Source of the DNA: Streptomyces gelaticus
GTDB taxonomy: Bacteria > Actinomycetota > Actinomycetes > Streptomycetales > Streptomycetaceae
DNA length: 64,000 nt
Assembly (NCBI RefSeq): GCF_014649535.1
Contig: NZ_BMTF01000023.1
Span: 60,032-124,031 of the forward strand
Reading direction: 5' to 3'
Shown: piece after piece, positions 42,540 to 50,531 of the stretch
Layout of the letters: each line of letters starts with the position of its first letter
Position numbering within the stretch: position 1 is the stretch's first letter
The notes under the pieces: model-generated
Databases searched by the model: none
Seen by the model: the letters and a program-made list of their open reading frames with translations, nothing else
Told to the model about the DNA's origin: nothing
Program-made: the position numbers and the translations under genes

Positions 42540-43322
42540 TCACCCGCCGCACTGCTCCAGCATCGCCTGCTTGTCGGCGGCGGTGACCGGCAGTTCGTAC
42601 TTCAGGGACACCTGCGCGAACCGCACCGCGTACGAGCAGCGGACCGGCTTGTACGGCGGCAGCCAGGAGGCCGGCCCCGAGTCGCGCTTGGCGTTGTTGG
42701 CCGGCCCGTCCACCGGGATGAGGTTGAGCGGGTCGTTGGCGATCTGCTGCCGCTCGGCCTCGTTCCAGCGCGAGGCGCCCATCTGCCAGTCGTACGACAG
42801 CGGCATGACGTGGTCGATCTGGACCTTGGTGGCCTGCTGCTTGCGCCAGTCGATGGTCGACCCGGTGTACGGGTCCTTGAGGGTCATCGAGACGACCACG
42901 CAGTCCGAACCGGACCGGAACTTCACGTCCTTGCCGTCCCTGGCGAGGAGGTCGTTACGGGTGTCGCAGCCGTTCCTCGCGAGCGGAATCCCGTCGACCG
43001 AGTCCTTCCACGCGTAGCCGAACTTGTCCCGCGCGTAACCCGTCTTCGGCCCCCGTCCCTTCGTCGCCACCTTCTCGATGACCTTCCGCCCCGCCGCCCG
43101 GTCCGCCTCGGACGTGAGCGGCGCGAGCCCCGGTTTCGTACCGTCGGCGTTGTCGAGCGGACTGGCCCCGAATCCGGTGACGGCCTGCCCGCCACCGTCC
43201 GACCCTCCCCCCTGCCTCCCGGCCCCGGAGGAGGCGCTCTCGGGGTCACAGCCGGCCAGGGCCAGCACGGCCGCCACGCTGAGGGCGGGCAGCATCGTTC
43301 GGTAAGCGCGGGGAGATATCAC
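42540..43322 (-). CDS. Secreted HNH nuclease lipoprotein (DUF1524 type)
   Basis: This 260-residue protein has a lipoprotein signal with LALAGC (Cys 25), a Ser/Gly linker and a C-terminal HNH-type nuclease domain. The domain has QIDHVMPLSYDWQMGASRWN, then NDPLNLIPVDGPANNAKRD, matching the His-Asn-rich DUF1524/HNH pattern, with conserved cysteines (GCDTRNDLL, SGSDCVVV, VRCSYAVRF, EQCGG) that suit an extracytoplasmic protein. The likely role is degradation of extracellular DNA. The GTG at 43322 was used; its ribosome site is weak. Confidence 0.82.
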   Translation of the reverse strand: MISPRAYRTMLPALSVAAVLALAGCDPESASSGAGRQGGGSDGGGQAVTGFGASPLDNADGTKPGLAPLTSEADRAAGRKVIEKVATKGRGPKTGYARDKFGYAWKDSVDGIPLARNGCDTRNDLLARDGKDVKFRSGSDCVVVSMTLKDPYTGSTIDWRKQQATKVQIDHVMPLSYDWQMGASRWNEAERQQIANDPLNLIPVDGPANNAKRDSGPASWLPPYKPVRCSYAVRFAQVSLKYELPVTAADKQAMLEQCGG

Positions 43323-43524
43323 TCGAAACCGTCCTGACGGGGAGAAAGCCGAACCCGGGAATCCTACGGACGCCTTCTCCTCGCAGGCATGCACATGCCG
43401 ACGTGCCGGGCGATTGCGGCGTGAATCACACCGGCCGATGTCCTGTGACAGCCAACCTTGACCGATTGCCACTGAAGTTTGACGACTGCGCGGTTCGCGC
43501 CATCGAAGGTGGAGAGGGTTGTCC

Positions 43525-43566
43525 CTTGACGTGCTCCCTGGCCTGAAGTCCAGGGAGCACGTCAAG
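43525..43566. repeat. Perfect 17-bp inverted repeat
   Basis: CTTGACGTGCTCCCTGG and its exact complement surround an 8-nt loop (CCTGAAGT). It lies four bases upstream of a protein-fragment relic. The subterminal hairpins of IS200/IS605-type elements look similar, but no transposase is present. Confidence 0.75.
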
Positions 43567-43570
43567 CCTC

Positions 43571-43669
43571 GTGAACGAGCTCGCCGACGGCTTCGGCGTC
43601 GATGACCACGTCGTCGGCAAGACCGTGTGGCTCACGTTCAAGATGCCCGCCGCCCACCTCACGCCGTGA
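43571..43669 (+). pseudogene. Relic: C-terminal end of a histidine-kinase-like ATPase
   Basis: This 32-codon frame reads VNELADGFGVDDHVVGKTVW and ends LTFKMPAAHLTP. It resembles the C-terminal strand of RsbW-type or SpoIIE-associated ATP-binding proteins, which are abundant in streptomycetes. The rest of the domain (N, G1, G2 boxes) is missing, and the relic starts directly after a 17-bp inverted repeat. A real short peptide gene is less likely because there is no ribosome site. Confidence 0.5.
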
Positions 43670-43675
43670 AAAATA

Positions 43676-43707
43676 CCCGGCCCCGCCGCACTCGCGACGG
43701 GGCCGGG
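43676..43707 (-). terminator. Terminator of mfd
   Basis: CCCGGCCCCG and CGGGGCCGGG form a 10-bp stem 20 bp beyond the mfd stop. Confidence 0.75.
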
Positions 43708-43726
43708 ACAGGAAGCATTCCGGGAG

Positions 43727-46700
43727 CTACGACCCCAGGATCGTCGTCAGGAACTCCCCCGTCCAAGCCAGCAGTTCACGCCCCACGACCGGCTTGCCGC
43801 CGACCCTGGCGGTGGTGGGGCGGGGGACCAGGATCTGGTGGACGGCCGGCTTGATGACCGTCTTCGGGTAGAGGCGCTTGAGGCGGAGCTCCTGCGATTC
43901 GCGCAGCTCCACCGGGGCGAACCGGATGTTCGGGCCCTGGAGGACGATCTCGCCGACGCCGCAGGCGCGGGCCAGCATGCGCAGGCCGGCGACCAGGAGG
44001 AGGTTCTCGACCGGCTCGGGAAGCTTGCCGTAGCGGTCGGTGAGTTCCTCGCGGACGGCCCTGACGTCGTCCTCCGTACTGGCGGAGGCGATGGCGCGGT
44101 ACGCCTGGAGGCGCAGCCGCTCGCCGGGGGCGTAGTCGTGCGGGACGTGGGCGTCGACCGGGAGCTCGATCTTGACCTCCAGCGGCGGCTCCTCCTCCAC
44201 GCCGCCTTCCAGGGAGGCCCGGTAGTCGGCGACCGCCTCGCCCACCATGCGTACGTAGAGGTCGAAGCCGACGCCCGCGATGTGGCCGGACTGCTCGCCG
44301 CCCAGGAGGTTTCCGGCGCCGCGGATCTCCAGGTCCTTCATCGCCACGTACATGCCCGCGCCCATCTCGGTGTGCTGGGCGATCGTGGCCAGGCGCTCGT
44401 GGGCGGTCTCGGTGAGCGGCTTCTCCGGGGGGTAGAGGAAGTAGGCGTAGCCGCGCTCGCGGCCCCGGCCGACGCGGCCGCGCAGCTGGTGGAGCTGGGA
44501 GAGGCCGAAGTTGTCACCGCGCTCCACGATCAGGGTGTTGGCGTTGGAGATGTCGATGCCGGACTCGACGATCGTCGTCGAGACCAGGACGTCGAACTTC
44601 TTCTCCCAGAAGTCCACCACCACCTGTTCCAGGGCCTGTTCGGACATCTGGCCGTGGGCGGTGGCGATCCTCGCCTCGGGGACGATCTCGCGCAGCCGGG
44701 CGGCGGCGCGGTCGATCGACTCGACGCGGTTGTGGATGTAGAACGCCTGGCCCTCGCGGAGCAGTTCGCGGCGGATGGCCGCGCCGATCTGCTTCTCCTC
44801 GTACGGGCCGACGAAGGTGAGGACCGGGTGGCGCTCCTCGGGGGGCGTGGTGATCGTCGACATCTCGCGGATGCCGGTCACGGCCATTTCGAGCGTACGG
44901 GGGATCGGCGTCGCGGACATGGTGAGGACGTCCACGTTGGCGCGGAGCTTCTTCAGCTGCTCCTTGTGTTCGACGCCGAAGCGCTGCTCCTCGTCGACGA
45001 TGACCAGGCCCAGGTCCTTGAACTTCGTCTCGGAGGAGAAGAGGCGGTGGGTGCCGATGACCAGGTCGACGGAGCCCTCGCGGAGTCCTTCGAGCGTTGA
45101 TTTGGACTCGGCCTCGGACTGGAAGCGGCTGAGTGCCCGTACGTTGACCGGGAACTGGGAGTAGCGCTCGGTGAACGTGCCGTGGTGCTGCTGGACCAGC
45201 AGGGTGGTGGGTACGAGGACGGCGACCTGCTTGCCGTCCTGGACCGCCTTGAACGCCGCCCGCACCGCGATCTCCGTCTTGCCGTAGCCGACGTCGCCGC
45301 AGATCAGCCGGTCCATCGGGACGGACTTCTCCATGTCCTCCTTGACCTCGGCGATGGTGGAGAGCTGGTCGGGCGTCTCGGCGTACGGGAAGGCGTCCTC
45401 CAATTCGCGCTGCCAGGGGGTGTCGGGGCCGAAGGTGTGGCCGGGGGCCGCCATCCGGGCCGAGTAGAGCTTGATCAGGTCGGCGGCGATCTCCTTGACG
45501 GCCTTCTTGGCGCGCGCCTTGGTCTTCGTCCAGTCGGCGCCGCCGAGCCGGTGCAGGGTGGGCGCCTCGCCGCCGACGTACTTGGTGACCTGCTCCAGCT
45601 GGTCGGTCGGGATGTACAGGCGGTCGCCGGGCTGGCCGCGCTTGGCGGGGGCGTACTCGACGAGGAGGTACTCGCGGGTGGCGCCCTGCACGGTGCGCTG
45701 CACCATCTCGATGTAGCGGCCCACGCCGTGCTGTTCGTGGACGATGTAGTCGCCGGTCTCCAGCGTCAGGGGGTCGATCGTCTTGCGGCGGCGGGCCGGC
45801 ATCCGGCCCAGGTCCTTGGTGGCGGTGCGCTGGCCGGTGAGGTCGGTCTCGGTGAGGACGGCGAGCTTCAGCGCCGGGTCGACGAAGCCGTGGTCGATCG
45901 CTCCGCAGGAGACATGGACGACGGACGGGGAAATCTCCGCCAGGTCCGGGTCGAGACGGGCGGCGATGCCCTCGCCGCTCAGCACCTCGACGGTGCGGGA
46001 GGCCAGGCCCTGGCCCTCGGTGACGTACACCGTGCGCCAGCCGTCGGCGAGCCGGCCCTTGGTGTCGGCGAAGGCGCGGGCGGTGTCGCCGCGGTACGCC
46101 TCCGGGGCGTGCATGCCGAGCTTGAGCGTGTCGTCGTCCTGCTCGGCGTCGTCCGCGGCGAACGGGGAGACCGACCACCACATCATCTCCAGCTCGCGGG
46201 CCCGGTCCCGGACGTCCGCGATGCCCCACAGCGAGGCCGCGCCGACGTCGATCGGGGCCTGGCCGCCGCCCGCGGTGGCCGCCCAGGACGCCTGGAGGAA
46301 CTCCTGGCTGGTGGCGACCAGGTCGGCGGCCCTGGTGCGGACCCGCTCCGGGTCGCAGACCAGCGCCATCGAGCCCTTCGGCAGCACGTCGAGCAGCAGC
46401 TCCATGTCGTCGACGAGGGCCGGTGCGAGGGACTCCATGCCCTCCACCGCGATCCCCTCGGCGATCTTGCCGAGCAGCTCGCCCAGCTCCGGGTGCTGTT
46501 CGGCGAGCGCGGCGGCCCGCTCCCGCACCTCGTCGGTGAGCAGCAGCTCGCGGCAGGGCGGCGCCCACAGCCCGTGCTCGGCGATCTCCAGCGACCGCTG
46601 GTCGGCGATCTTGAAGTAGCGGATCTCCTCGACGTCGTCGCCCCAGAATTCCACCCGAAGGGGGTGCTCCTCGGTCGGCGGGAAGACGTCCAGGATGCCG

Positions 46701-47260
46701 CCGCGCACGGCGAACTCGCCTCGCTTCTCGACCAGTTCGACCCGGGCGTACGCGGCCGCCGCGAGTGCGTCGACGGTCTTGCCGAGATCGGCGCTCTGCC
46801 CGATGCGCAGCGCCACGGGTTCCAGGTCGCCGAGCCCCTTGACCTGCGGCTGGAGCACGGAGCGGATCGGCGCGACGATGACCGAGACCGGCCCGGTCTC
46901 CGGGTCGTCCGCCCTCGGGTGCGCCAGGCGCCGCAGCACGGCGAGGCGGCGGCCCACGGTGTCCGAGCGGGGCGAGAGCCGCTCGTGCGGCAGGGTCTCC
47001 CAGGACGGGAACTCGGCGATCGTGTCCGGTGGCAGCAGGGTGCGCAGCGCGGCCGCCAGGTCCTCGGCCTCCCGGCCGGTCGCGGTGACGGCGAGCACGG
47101 TACGCCCGGTCTCGCGGGCCAGCGCGGCGACGGCGAAGGGGCGGGCGGCGGGCGGGCCGACGAGGTCGACATGCATCCGGTGGCCGTCGCCGGCGGCCTT
47201 CACCGCTTCGGAGAGTGCCGGGTCACGTACGACGACATCCAGCAGACCGTGCAGGCTCAT
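43727..47260 (-). CDS. mfd: Transcription-repair coupling factor
   Basis: This 1177-residue protein is full length for Mfd. The N-terminal UvrB-like module (ETLPHERLSPRSDTVGRRLA) is followed by the RNA-polymerase-interacting domain (LLVEYAPAKRGQPGDRLYIP). The RecG-like translocase carries Walker A GDVGYGKTEIAVRAA, the DEEQ box LVIVDEEQRFGVEHKEQ and motif VI QLRGRVGRGRERGYAY, and the TRCF C-terminal domain closes it. It removes stalled RNA polymerase at lesions and recruits UvrA. The ATG at 47260 was chosen from the conserved start and GGAAG upstream. Confidence 0.97.
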   Translation of the reverse strand: MSLHGLLDVVVRDPALSEAVKAAGDGHRMHVDLVGPPAARPFAVAALARETGRTVLAVTATGREAEDLAAALRTLLPPDTIAEFPSWETLPHERLSPRSDTVGRRLAVLRRLAHPRADDPETGPVSVIVAPIRSVLQPQVKGLGDLEPVALRIGQSADLGKTVDALAAAAYARVELVEKRGEFAVRGGILDVFPPTEEHPLRVEFWGDDVEEIRYFKIADQRSLEIAEHGLWAPPCRELLLTDEVRERAAALAEQHPELGELLGKIAEGIAVEGMESLAPALVDDMELLLDVLPKGSMALVCDPERVRTRAADLVATSQEFLQASWAATAGGGQAPIDVGAASLWGIADVRDRARELEMMWWSVSPFAADDAEQDDDTLKLGMHAPEAYRGDTARAFADTKGRLADGWRTVYVTEGQGLASRTVEVLSGEGIAARLDPDLAEISPSVVHVSCGAIDHGFVDPALKLAVLTETDLTGQRTATKDLGRMPARRRKTIDPLTLETGDYIVHEQHGVGRYIEMVQRTVQGATREYLLVEYAPAKRGQPGDRLYIPTDQLEQVTKYVGGEAPTLHRLGGADWTKTKARAKKAVKEIAADLIKLYSARMAAPGHTFGPDTPWQRELEDAFPYAETPDQLSTIAEVKEDMEKSVPMDRLICGDVGYGKTEIAVRAAFKAVQDGKQVAVLVPTTLLVQQHHGTFTERYSQFPVNVRALSRFQSEAESKSTLEGLREGSVDLVIGTHRLFSSETKFKDLGLVIVDEEQRFGVEHKEQLKKLRANVDVLTMSATPIPRTLEMAVTGIREMSTITTPPEERHPVLTFVGPYEEKQIGAAIRRELLREGQAFYIHNRVESIDRAAARLREIVPEARIATAHGQMSEQALEQVVVDFWEKKFDVLVSTTIVESGIDISNANTLIVERGDNFGLSQLHQLRGRVGRGRERGYAYFLYPPEKPLTETAHERLATIAQHTEMGAGMYVAMKDLEIRGAGNLLGGEQSGHIAGVGFDLYVRMVGEAVADYRASLEGGVEEEPPLEVKIELPVDAHVPHDYAPGERLRLQAYRAIASASTEDDVRAVREELTDRYGKLPEPVENLLLVAGLRMLARACGVGEIVLQGPNIRFAPVELRESQELRLKRLYPKTVIKPAVHQILVPRPTTARVGGKPVVGRELLAWTGEFLTTILGS

Positions 47261-47655
47261 GAAGGGCTTCCGTCCGGTAACGAAGGGCAGGTCCCGACAG
47301 CCGGCTGCTGCCAGGGGCGGGCAACGCGAAGGGCCCGACACGTATCACGGGCCGGGGTTTATCCAGCGTACGACGCCGGTACGACAGCCGCGCCCGTGAT
47401 CTTCCCGGGGCGGGAACGCGGGCGGGTCGGGGACCGGCGCGGGCGCATCGGGCAGCGGTGCGGGACGCCGGTGCGTCGGGAACCGGCGCGCGGCTCGGCA
47501 AGTGGCCGGAATCCCCACCGCCGAGCACGATCTGCCGCGAAGACGGAGCACAGTGTGACCGAAGCCTTTTACAGTCTGTGCTCCCACCATCCCGTTTCGC
47601 GCAGCCTGCGGTGCCGGGAGCGCGGCTCGCGGCACCAGAAAGGGACTGAGACACG
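47261..47655. other. Divergent intergenic region mfd / three-gene module
   Basis: No gene is seen in these 395 bp. They hold the mfd promoter and, on the other side, an inverted repeat with a possible -10 at 47545-47584. Confidence 0.45.
47545..47584 (+). promoter_or_regulatory. Promoter/operator region of the three-gene module
   Basis: GGAGCACAG (47545-47553) and CTGTGCTCC (47576-47584) are perfect 9-bp inverted repeats 22 bp apart. TACAGT (47570-47575) abuts the right arm and could be a -10 element. A repressor bound to the arms would cover the promoter. The start codon is 72 bp further on. Confidence 0.4.
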
Positions 47656-49452
47656 TTGACGGTTCCCGCCCAGCCGGTTCCTCCCGGAGTGCCACCGCCG
47701 TCGCCCCACAGCGCGCGCTCCTGTTCCGACGTCACCCGGCTGCTCTGCGCGGGCGTCTATGTTCGGTCGCGTTTCCGGCGCCGCGTCGTGAAGGAGCTGG
47801 TCGGGCGCGACGAGCGGGCGGTGGCGCCGTCGGCCGGTGTCGATGTGGTGACGGTGCTGGCCCACGCGTTACGCGCCGGCAGGCTCGAAAACCTGGCCGG
47901 CTGCTGGATCGTGTTCCTGTGGGTGCTCTTCTGGGCGGTGGACGGGACGGGTAACGGTTTCGGCTGGATGACCGAATGGAGCCTGTCCGAGGCCTACGGT
48001 CTGCGCCTCACGCGCGAGAGCCTTCACCTTCCGGGGACGGTGATGGGCCTTCTGGGCATCACGGCTCTGCCCTTCGGCAAGCCCGGGCCCGGCTCCGGCA
48101 CCTGGGTGTTGAACTACGCCGTCGTGAGTGCGCTGCTGTGGCTGGTACGGGGTCTTTCCGGCCATGCTGCCGGTGTGTACTCCGTGGGCGGCCCGGCGCC
48201 CGGGAAGCGGGGTGCGCTCGCGCGGGGACTTCTCACGCCCGGGATCCTGCTGGCCGTGTACTGGGCGACGGCGCTCGCCGCCGTGTGGAACAACTCCGCG
48301 AACTGGGTGGCGGTGGTCTTCCCGCTGCTGCTGTCCGTCCCCGTGTGGGTCCATCGCCGCGCCGTCGAAAAGGTGATGTGCGACCGGCTCAGCGACCATG
48401 CCATCGAGCGGCAGCCCCGGGAGGAGGTGACCGGGCCCGCGTGGCTGCGGAGGATCGGCCGGGTCATCGACCGGGAGCAGCGTTCGAGGATCGTCCTGTA
48501 CGACCCGGACCTGCCGTTCGCCGGCCTGGGGCAGCCCGTGGACCCGTGGTCGGTCGTGATGGACCTGGAACGCAAGCCGGGCGTCGGCCTCGCACCCGTC
48601 ACCGCCGCCGAGGTGCTGGACAGCGTGAGGGAGAAGCTGACCGGCCTCACCCGGGTCCCGGGTGAGATGGTGAGCCGGGACCGCCTCAGGAACGTGGAGA
48701 TCGATGAGGTGGTCTATCTGCCGGCGGGGCCGCCGAGGCACGAAGTCGATCACGGGGAGGCCGCGACAGCCGCGCATCTGAGCACGTCGCGCGGAGAGGG
48801 GGGCGAGGCAAGGCGGCATTTCCTGCGGGTCCAGGTCAGCGCGTGGGATTCCCAGATGGTGGTCTCCGTCCTGGTCCGCGTGCATACGCAGGGCGAGCTG
48901 CTGGCACTGGAGATCGTCCCCCATGTGCTGAACCCGCTGAGACCGGAGTTCGGCCTTCTTGACGGCATTGCCGAACGGGGCCGGGCGTTCCCGCTGTCCG
49001 CGGCTGCACAGACCCTGCTGACCGCTCCGGCGGCCGGAGCGACCGCGGTCCTCTCCGTCGTGGGTTCGGCGTACGGCTCGGCCGCCGGGGCGAAGCGGCA
49101 ATTCGAGCGCCGGAACGCGCGGGGAGAGGTCCCGTCCGAGGGAGCCAGGGAATCGGTACGCGAGATGGCCGCGCAGCAGGGGCAGTCGGTGTTCCAGGGG
49201 ATGGACGCCAGCCGCTATCTCAGGACGCTTCAGGAGCGTATCGGCACGGGGGTGCTCCAGGTGCTGGACGAGAAGGGATACGACACGAAGGAGCTGAAAC
49301 AGCAGGTGATCCAAGTGAACCGCGGCGGGATCCACATCACGTCCATGCACGGGGGTGCGGTGGCGAGCGGGCAGGGCGCCATCGCGGGGGGCGCCCGCCG
49401 CCCGCCCCGTGCGCAGCGACGGATGCCGACGGCCCAGCAGCGGGGCCGGTGA
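47656..49452 (+). CDS. Uncharacterised multi-pass membrane protein with C-terminal GGIxI..GGAxAxG motif; TTA codon
   Basis: This 598-residue protein belongs to no family I recognise. Residues 1-75 are cytosolic and basic. Four to five membrane helices follow within about 75-250 (CWIVFLWVLFWAVDG; VVSALLWLVRGLSG; LLTPGILLAVYWATALAAVW; VAVVFPLLLSVPVWV). The rest is a large soluble domain. Residues 557-577 (nt 49324-49386) read GGIHITSMHGGAVASGQGA plus IA, a motif repeated twice in the next gene product. The TTG start at 47656 has AAGGGA upstream. Codon 72 is TTA (47869-47871), so translation should depend on bldA. The motif's position at the C-terminus after a flexible helix suggests a docking or self-assembly tail. 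Confidence 0.72.
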   Translation: MTVPAQPVPPGVPPPSPHSARSCSDVTRLLCAGVYVRSRFRRRVVKELVGRDERAVAPSAGVDVVTVLAHALRAGRLENLAGCWIVFLWVLFWAVDGTGNGFGWMTEWSLSEAYGLRLTRESLHLPGTVMGLLGITALPFGKPGPGSGTWVLNYAVVSALLWLVRGLSGHAAGVYSVGGPAPGKRGALARGLLTPGILLAVYWATALAAVWNNSANWVAVVFPLLLSVPVWVHRRAVEKVMCDRLSDHAIERQPREEVTGPAWLRRIGRVIDREQRSRIVLYDPDLPFAGLGQPVDPWSVVMDLERKPGVGLAPVTAAEVLDSVREKLTGLTRVPGEMVSRDRLRNVEIDEVVYLPAGPPRHEVDHGEAATAAHLSTSRGEGGEARRHFLRVQVSAWDSQMVVSVLVRVHTQGELLALEIVPHVLNPLRPEFGLLDGIAERGRAFPLSAAAQTLLTAPAAGATAVLSVVGSAYGSAAGAKRQFERRNARGEVPSEGARESVREMAAQQGQSVFQGMDASRYLRTLQERIGTGVLQVLDEKGYDTKELKQQVIQVNRGGIHITSMHGGAVASGQGAIAGGARRPPRAQRRMPTAQQRGR

Positions 49453-49497
49453 CATTCCCGCGCCTTCCACAAGCGGAACGACAGACGGGAGACCAGG

Positions 49498-50019
49498 ATG
49501 AGTATCGGGACGGGTGAAGACGAAGACAGGGGTCCTGACGCCGACGAGGCCCGGGCGCCCGCGGAGCCGCCGGGCGGCATCGTCATCGGTGAGTTCGCGG
49601 GAGGCGCCGTCGCCGCAGGGGAGCGGGCGACGGCCGAGGATTCCAGCAGAACGCTCGGCGCACGCGGCGCCGACGCCTTCCCGCCCCCGGTGGTGGCGCC
49701 GCTTCCCGGCGGCATCGCCATCGGCCGGATGACCGGTGGCGCGGCGGCTTCGGGTCCTGGCGCGCAGGCCACCAGCCATTCGGAGCAGTTCATCGAGGCG
49801 ACACCTCAACTGATCGAGGCACTGGCGCTGTTGCGCGACGAAACGGGTGAGCTGCGCGCGGAGGCCGCCCTGGCCGAACGGGAGATCCGGGCCAACGGCG
49901 GGGTGGAGCAGGGGCTGTTGCGGAGACTCGCCGCACTCGCGGGCCGGGCCGCCGGGTCCGTGGGCGGGCAGACGGCGGCCGCGGTGGCCGCCGAAACGAT
50001 CACCGGAATGCTGACGTGA
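49498..50019 (+). CDS. Partner protein with two copies of the GGIxI..GGAxAxG motif
   Basis: This 173-residue soluble protein of unknown family has two copies of the motif seen at the C-terminus of the preceding product: GGIVIGEFAGGAVAAGERA at residues 26-44 (continuing TA; nt 49573-49635) and GGIAIGRMTGGAAASGPGA at 71-89 (continuing QA; nt 49708-49770). An acidic leader precedes them, and residues 95-173 form an amphipathic, Ala/Glu-rich helical region. The ATG at 49498 follows GGGAG at 6 bases. It lies 45 bp after the membrane gene, and its stop overlaps a third gene. The shared motif suggests direct binding between the two proteins. Confidence 0.75.
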   Translation: MSIGTGEDEDRGPDADEARAPAEPPGGIVIGEFAGGAVAAGERATAEDSSRTLGARGADAFPPPVVAPLPGGIAIGRMTGGAAASGPGAQATSHSEQFIEATPQLIEALALLRDETGELRAEAALAEREIRANGGVEQGLLRRLAALAGRAAGSVGGQTAAAVAAETITGMLT

Positions 50020-50192
50020 TCAGGTGGGACGCGGAGCGTCAGCAGTGGGACCCCGCGCCTGCCCGGCAGCTCCGCCTTGCCCGTGCCGGTGTCCTTGAGC
50101 GGAGGTTGCGTACTGCGGCCGTCGTGCTGGCGATGACCGTTCTCGGGGCGGTGGCCGCCGGGGGCGCGCTGCTGGCGGCCCAGCACGGATGA
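50016..50192 (+). CDS. Small single-TM protein, translationally coupled
   Basis: A 58-residue frame starts with GTG at 50016, overlapping the preceding stop by 4 bp (GTGA). It has a basic N-terminal half (VIRWDAERQQWDPAPARQL; LARAGVLERRLR) and one C-terminal membrane helix (AAVVLAMTVLGAVAAGGALL). The 4-bp overlap and clean topology make it a likely real third gene of the operon. It has no recognisable family. Confidence 0.6.
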   Translation: MIRWDAERQQWDPAPARQLRLARAGVLERRLRTAAVVLAMTVLGAVAAGGALLAAQHG

Positions 50193-50531
50193 CGGCGGCG
50201 GTACGGGTCACGGCGGCCTGCCGACGCGGAAGCGAAGAACTGAACACCTTGTCCCCTTCGACGGTGGCGTCCTGCCGGAGGCGTCCCGGCAGGACGACGA
50301 TGCCGGCGAGCAGGGCGCGGCAGCAGGGGCGGTCGTGTCAGTTTGCTGCACGGGCCGCGGCAGCTTCGTGCAACCGGGCGGCCGTGCCAGGAGGATGTCC
50401 GGTGCGGCGCGGGAGCGGGCATACAGGGGACGTCCGGTGCGGGCGGGGCACGCTCACGACAACGGCCCCGGGGTGTTTGGAGGAACACCCCGGGGCCGGT
50501 TCGGGTCATCCTACGTCGGCCGTCGCCCGCG
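50193..50531. other. Gap between the three-gene module and the second ABC pair
   Basis: Apart from the hairpin at 50463-50498, I see no supported gene. Short frames on both strands lack ribosome sites and look like GC-rich noise. Confidence 0.4.
50463..50498. terminator. Bidirectional terminator
   Basis: CGGCCCCGGGGTGTT and its complement make a 15-bp perfect stem with a 6-nt loop, 34 bp beyond the stop of the leftward permease gene. It can also stop the rightward module. Confidence 0.85.

Noticed and set aside
43441..43542. Short plus-strand frame starting GTG and reading VTANLDRLPLKFDDCAVRAI
   Set aside because: No ribosome site, no recognisable family, and its end lies inside the 17-bp inverted repeat. 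Not supported as a gene.
45182..47659. Long open frame opposite mfd
   Set aside because: Antisense of a conserved, full-length mfd; no protein features.
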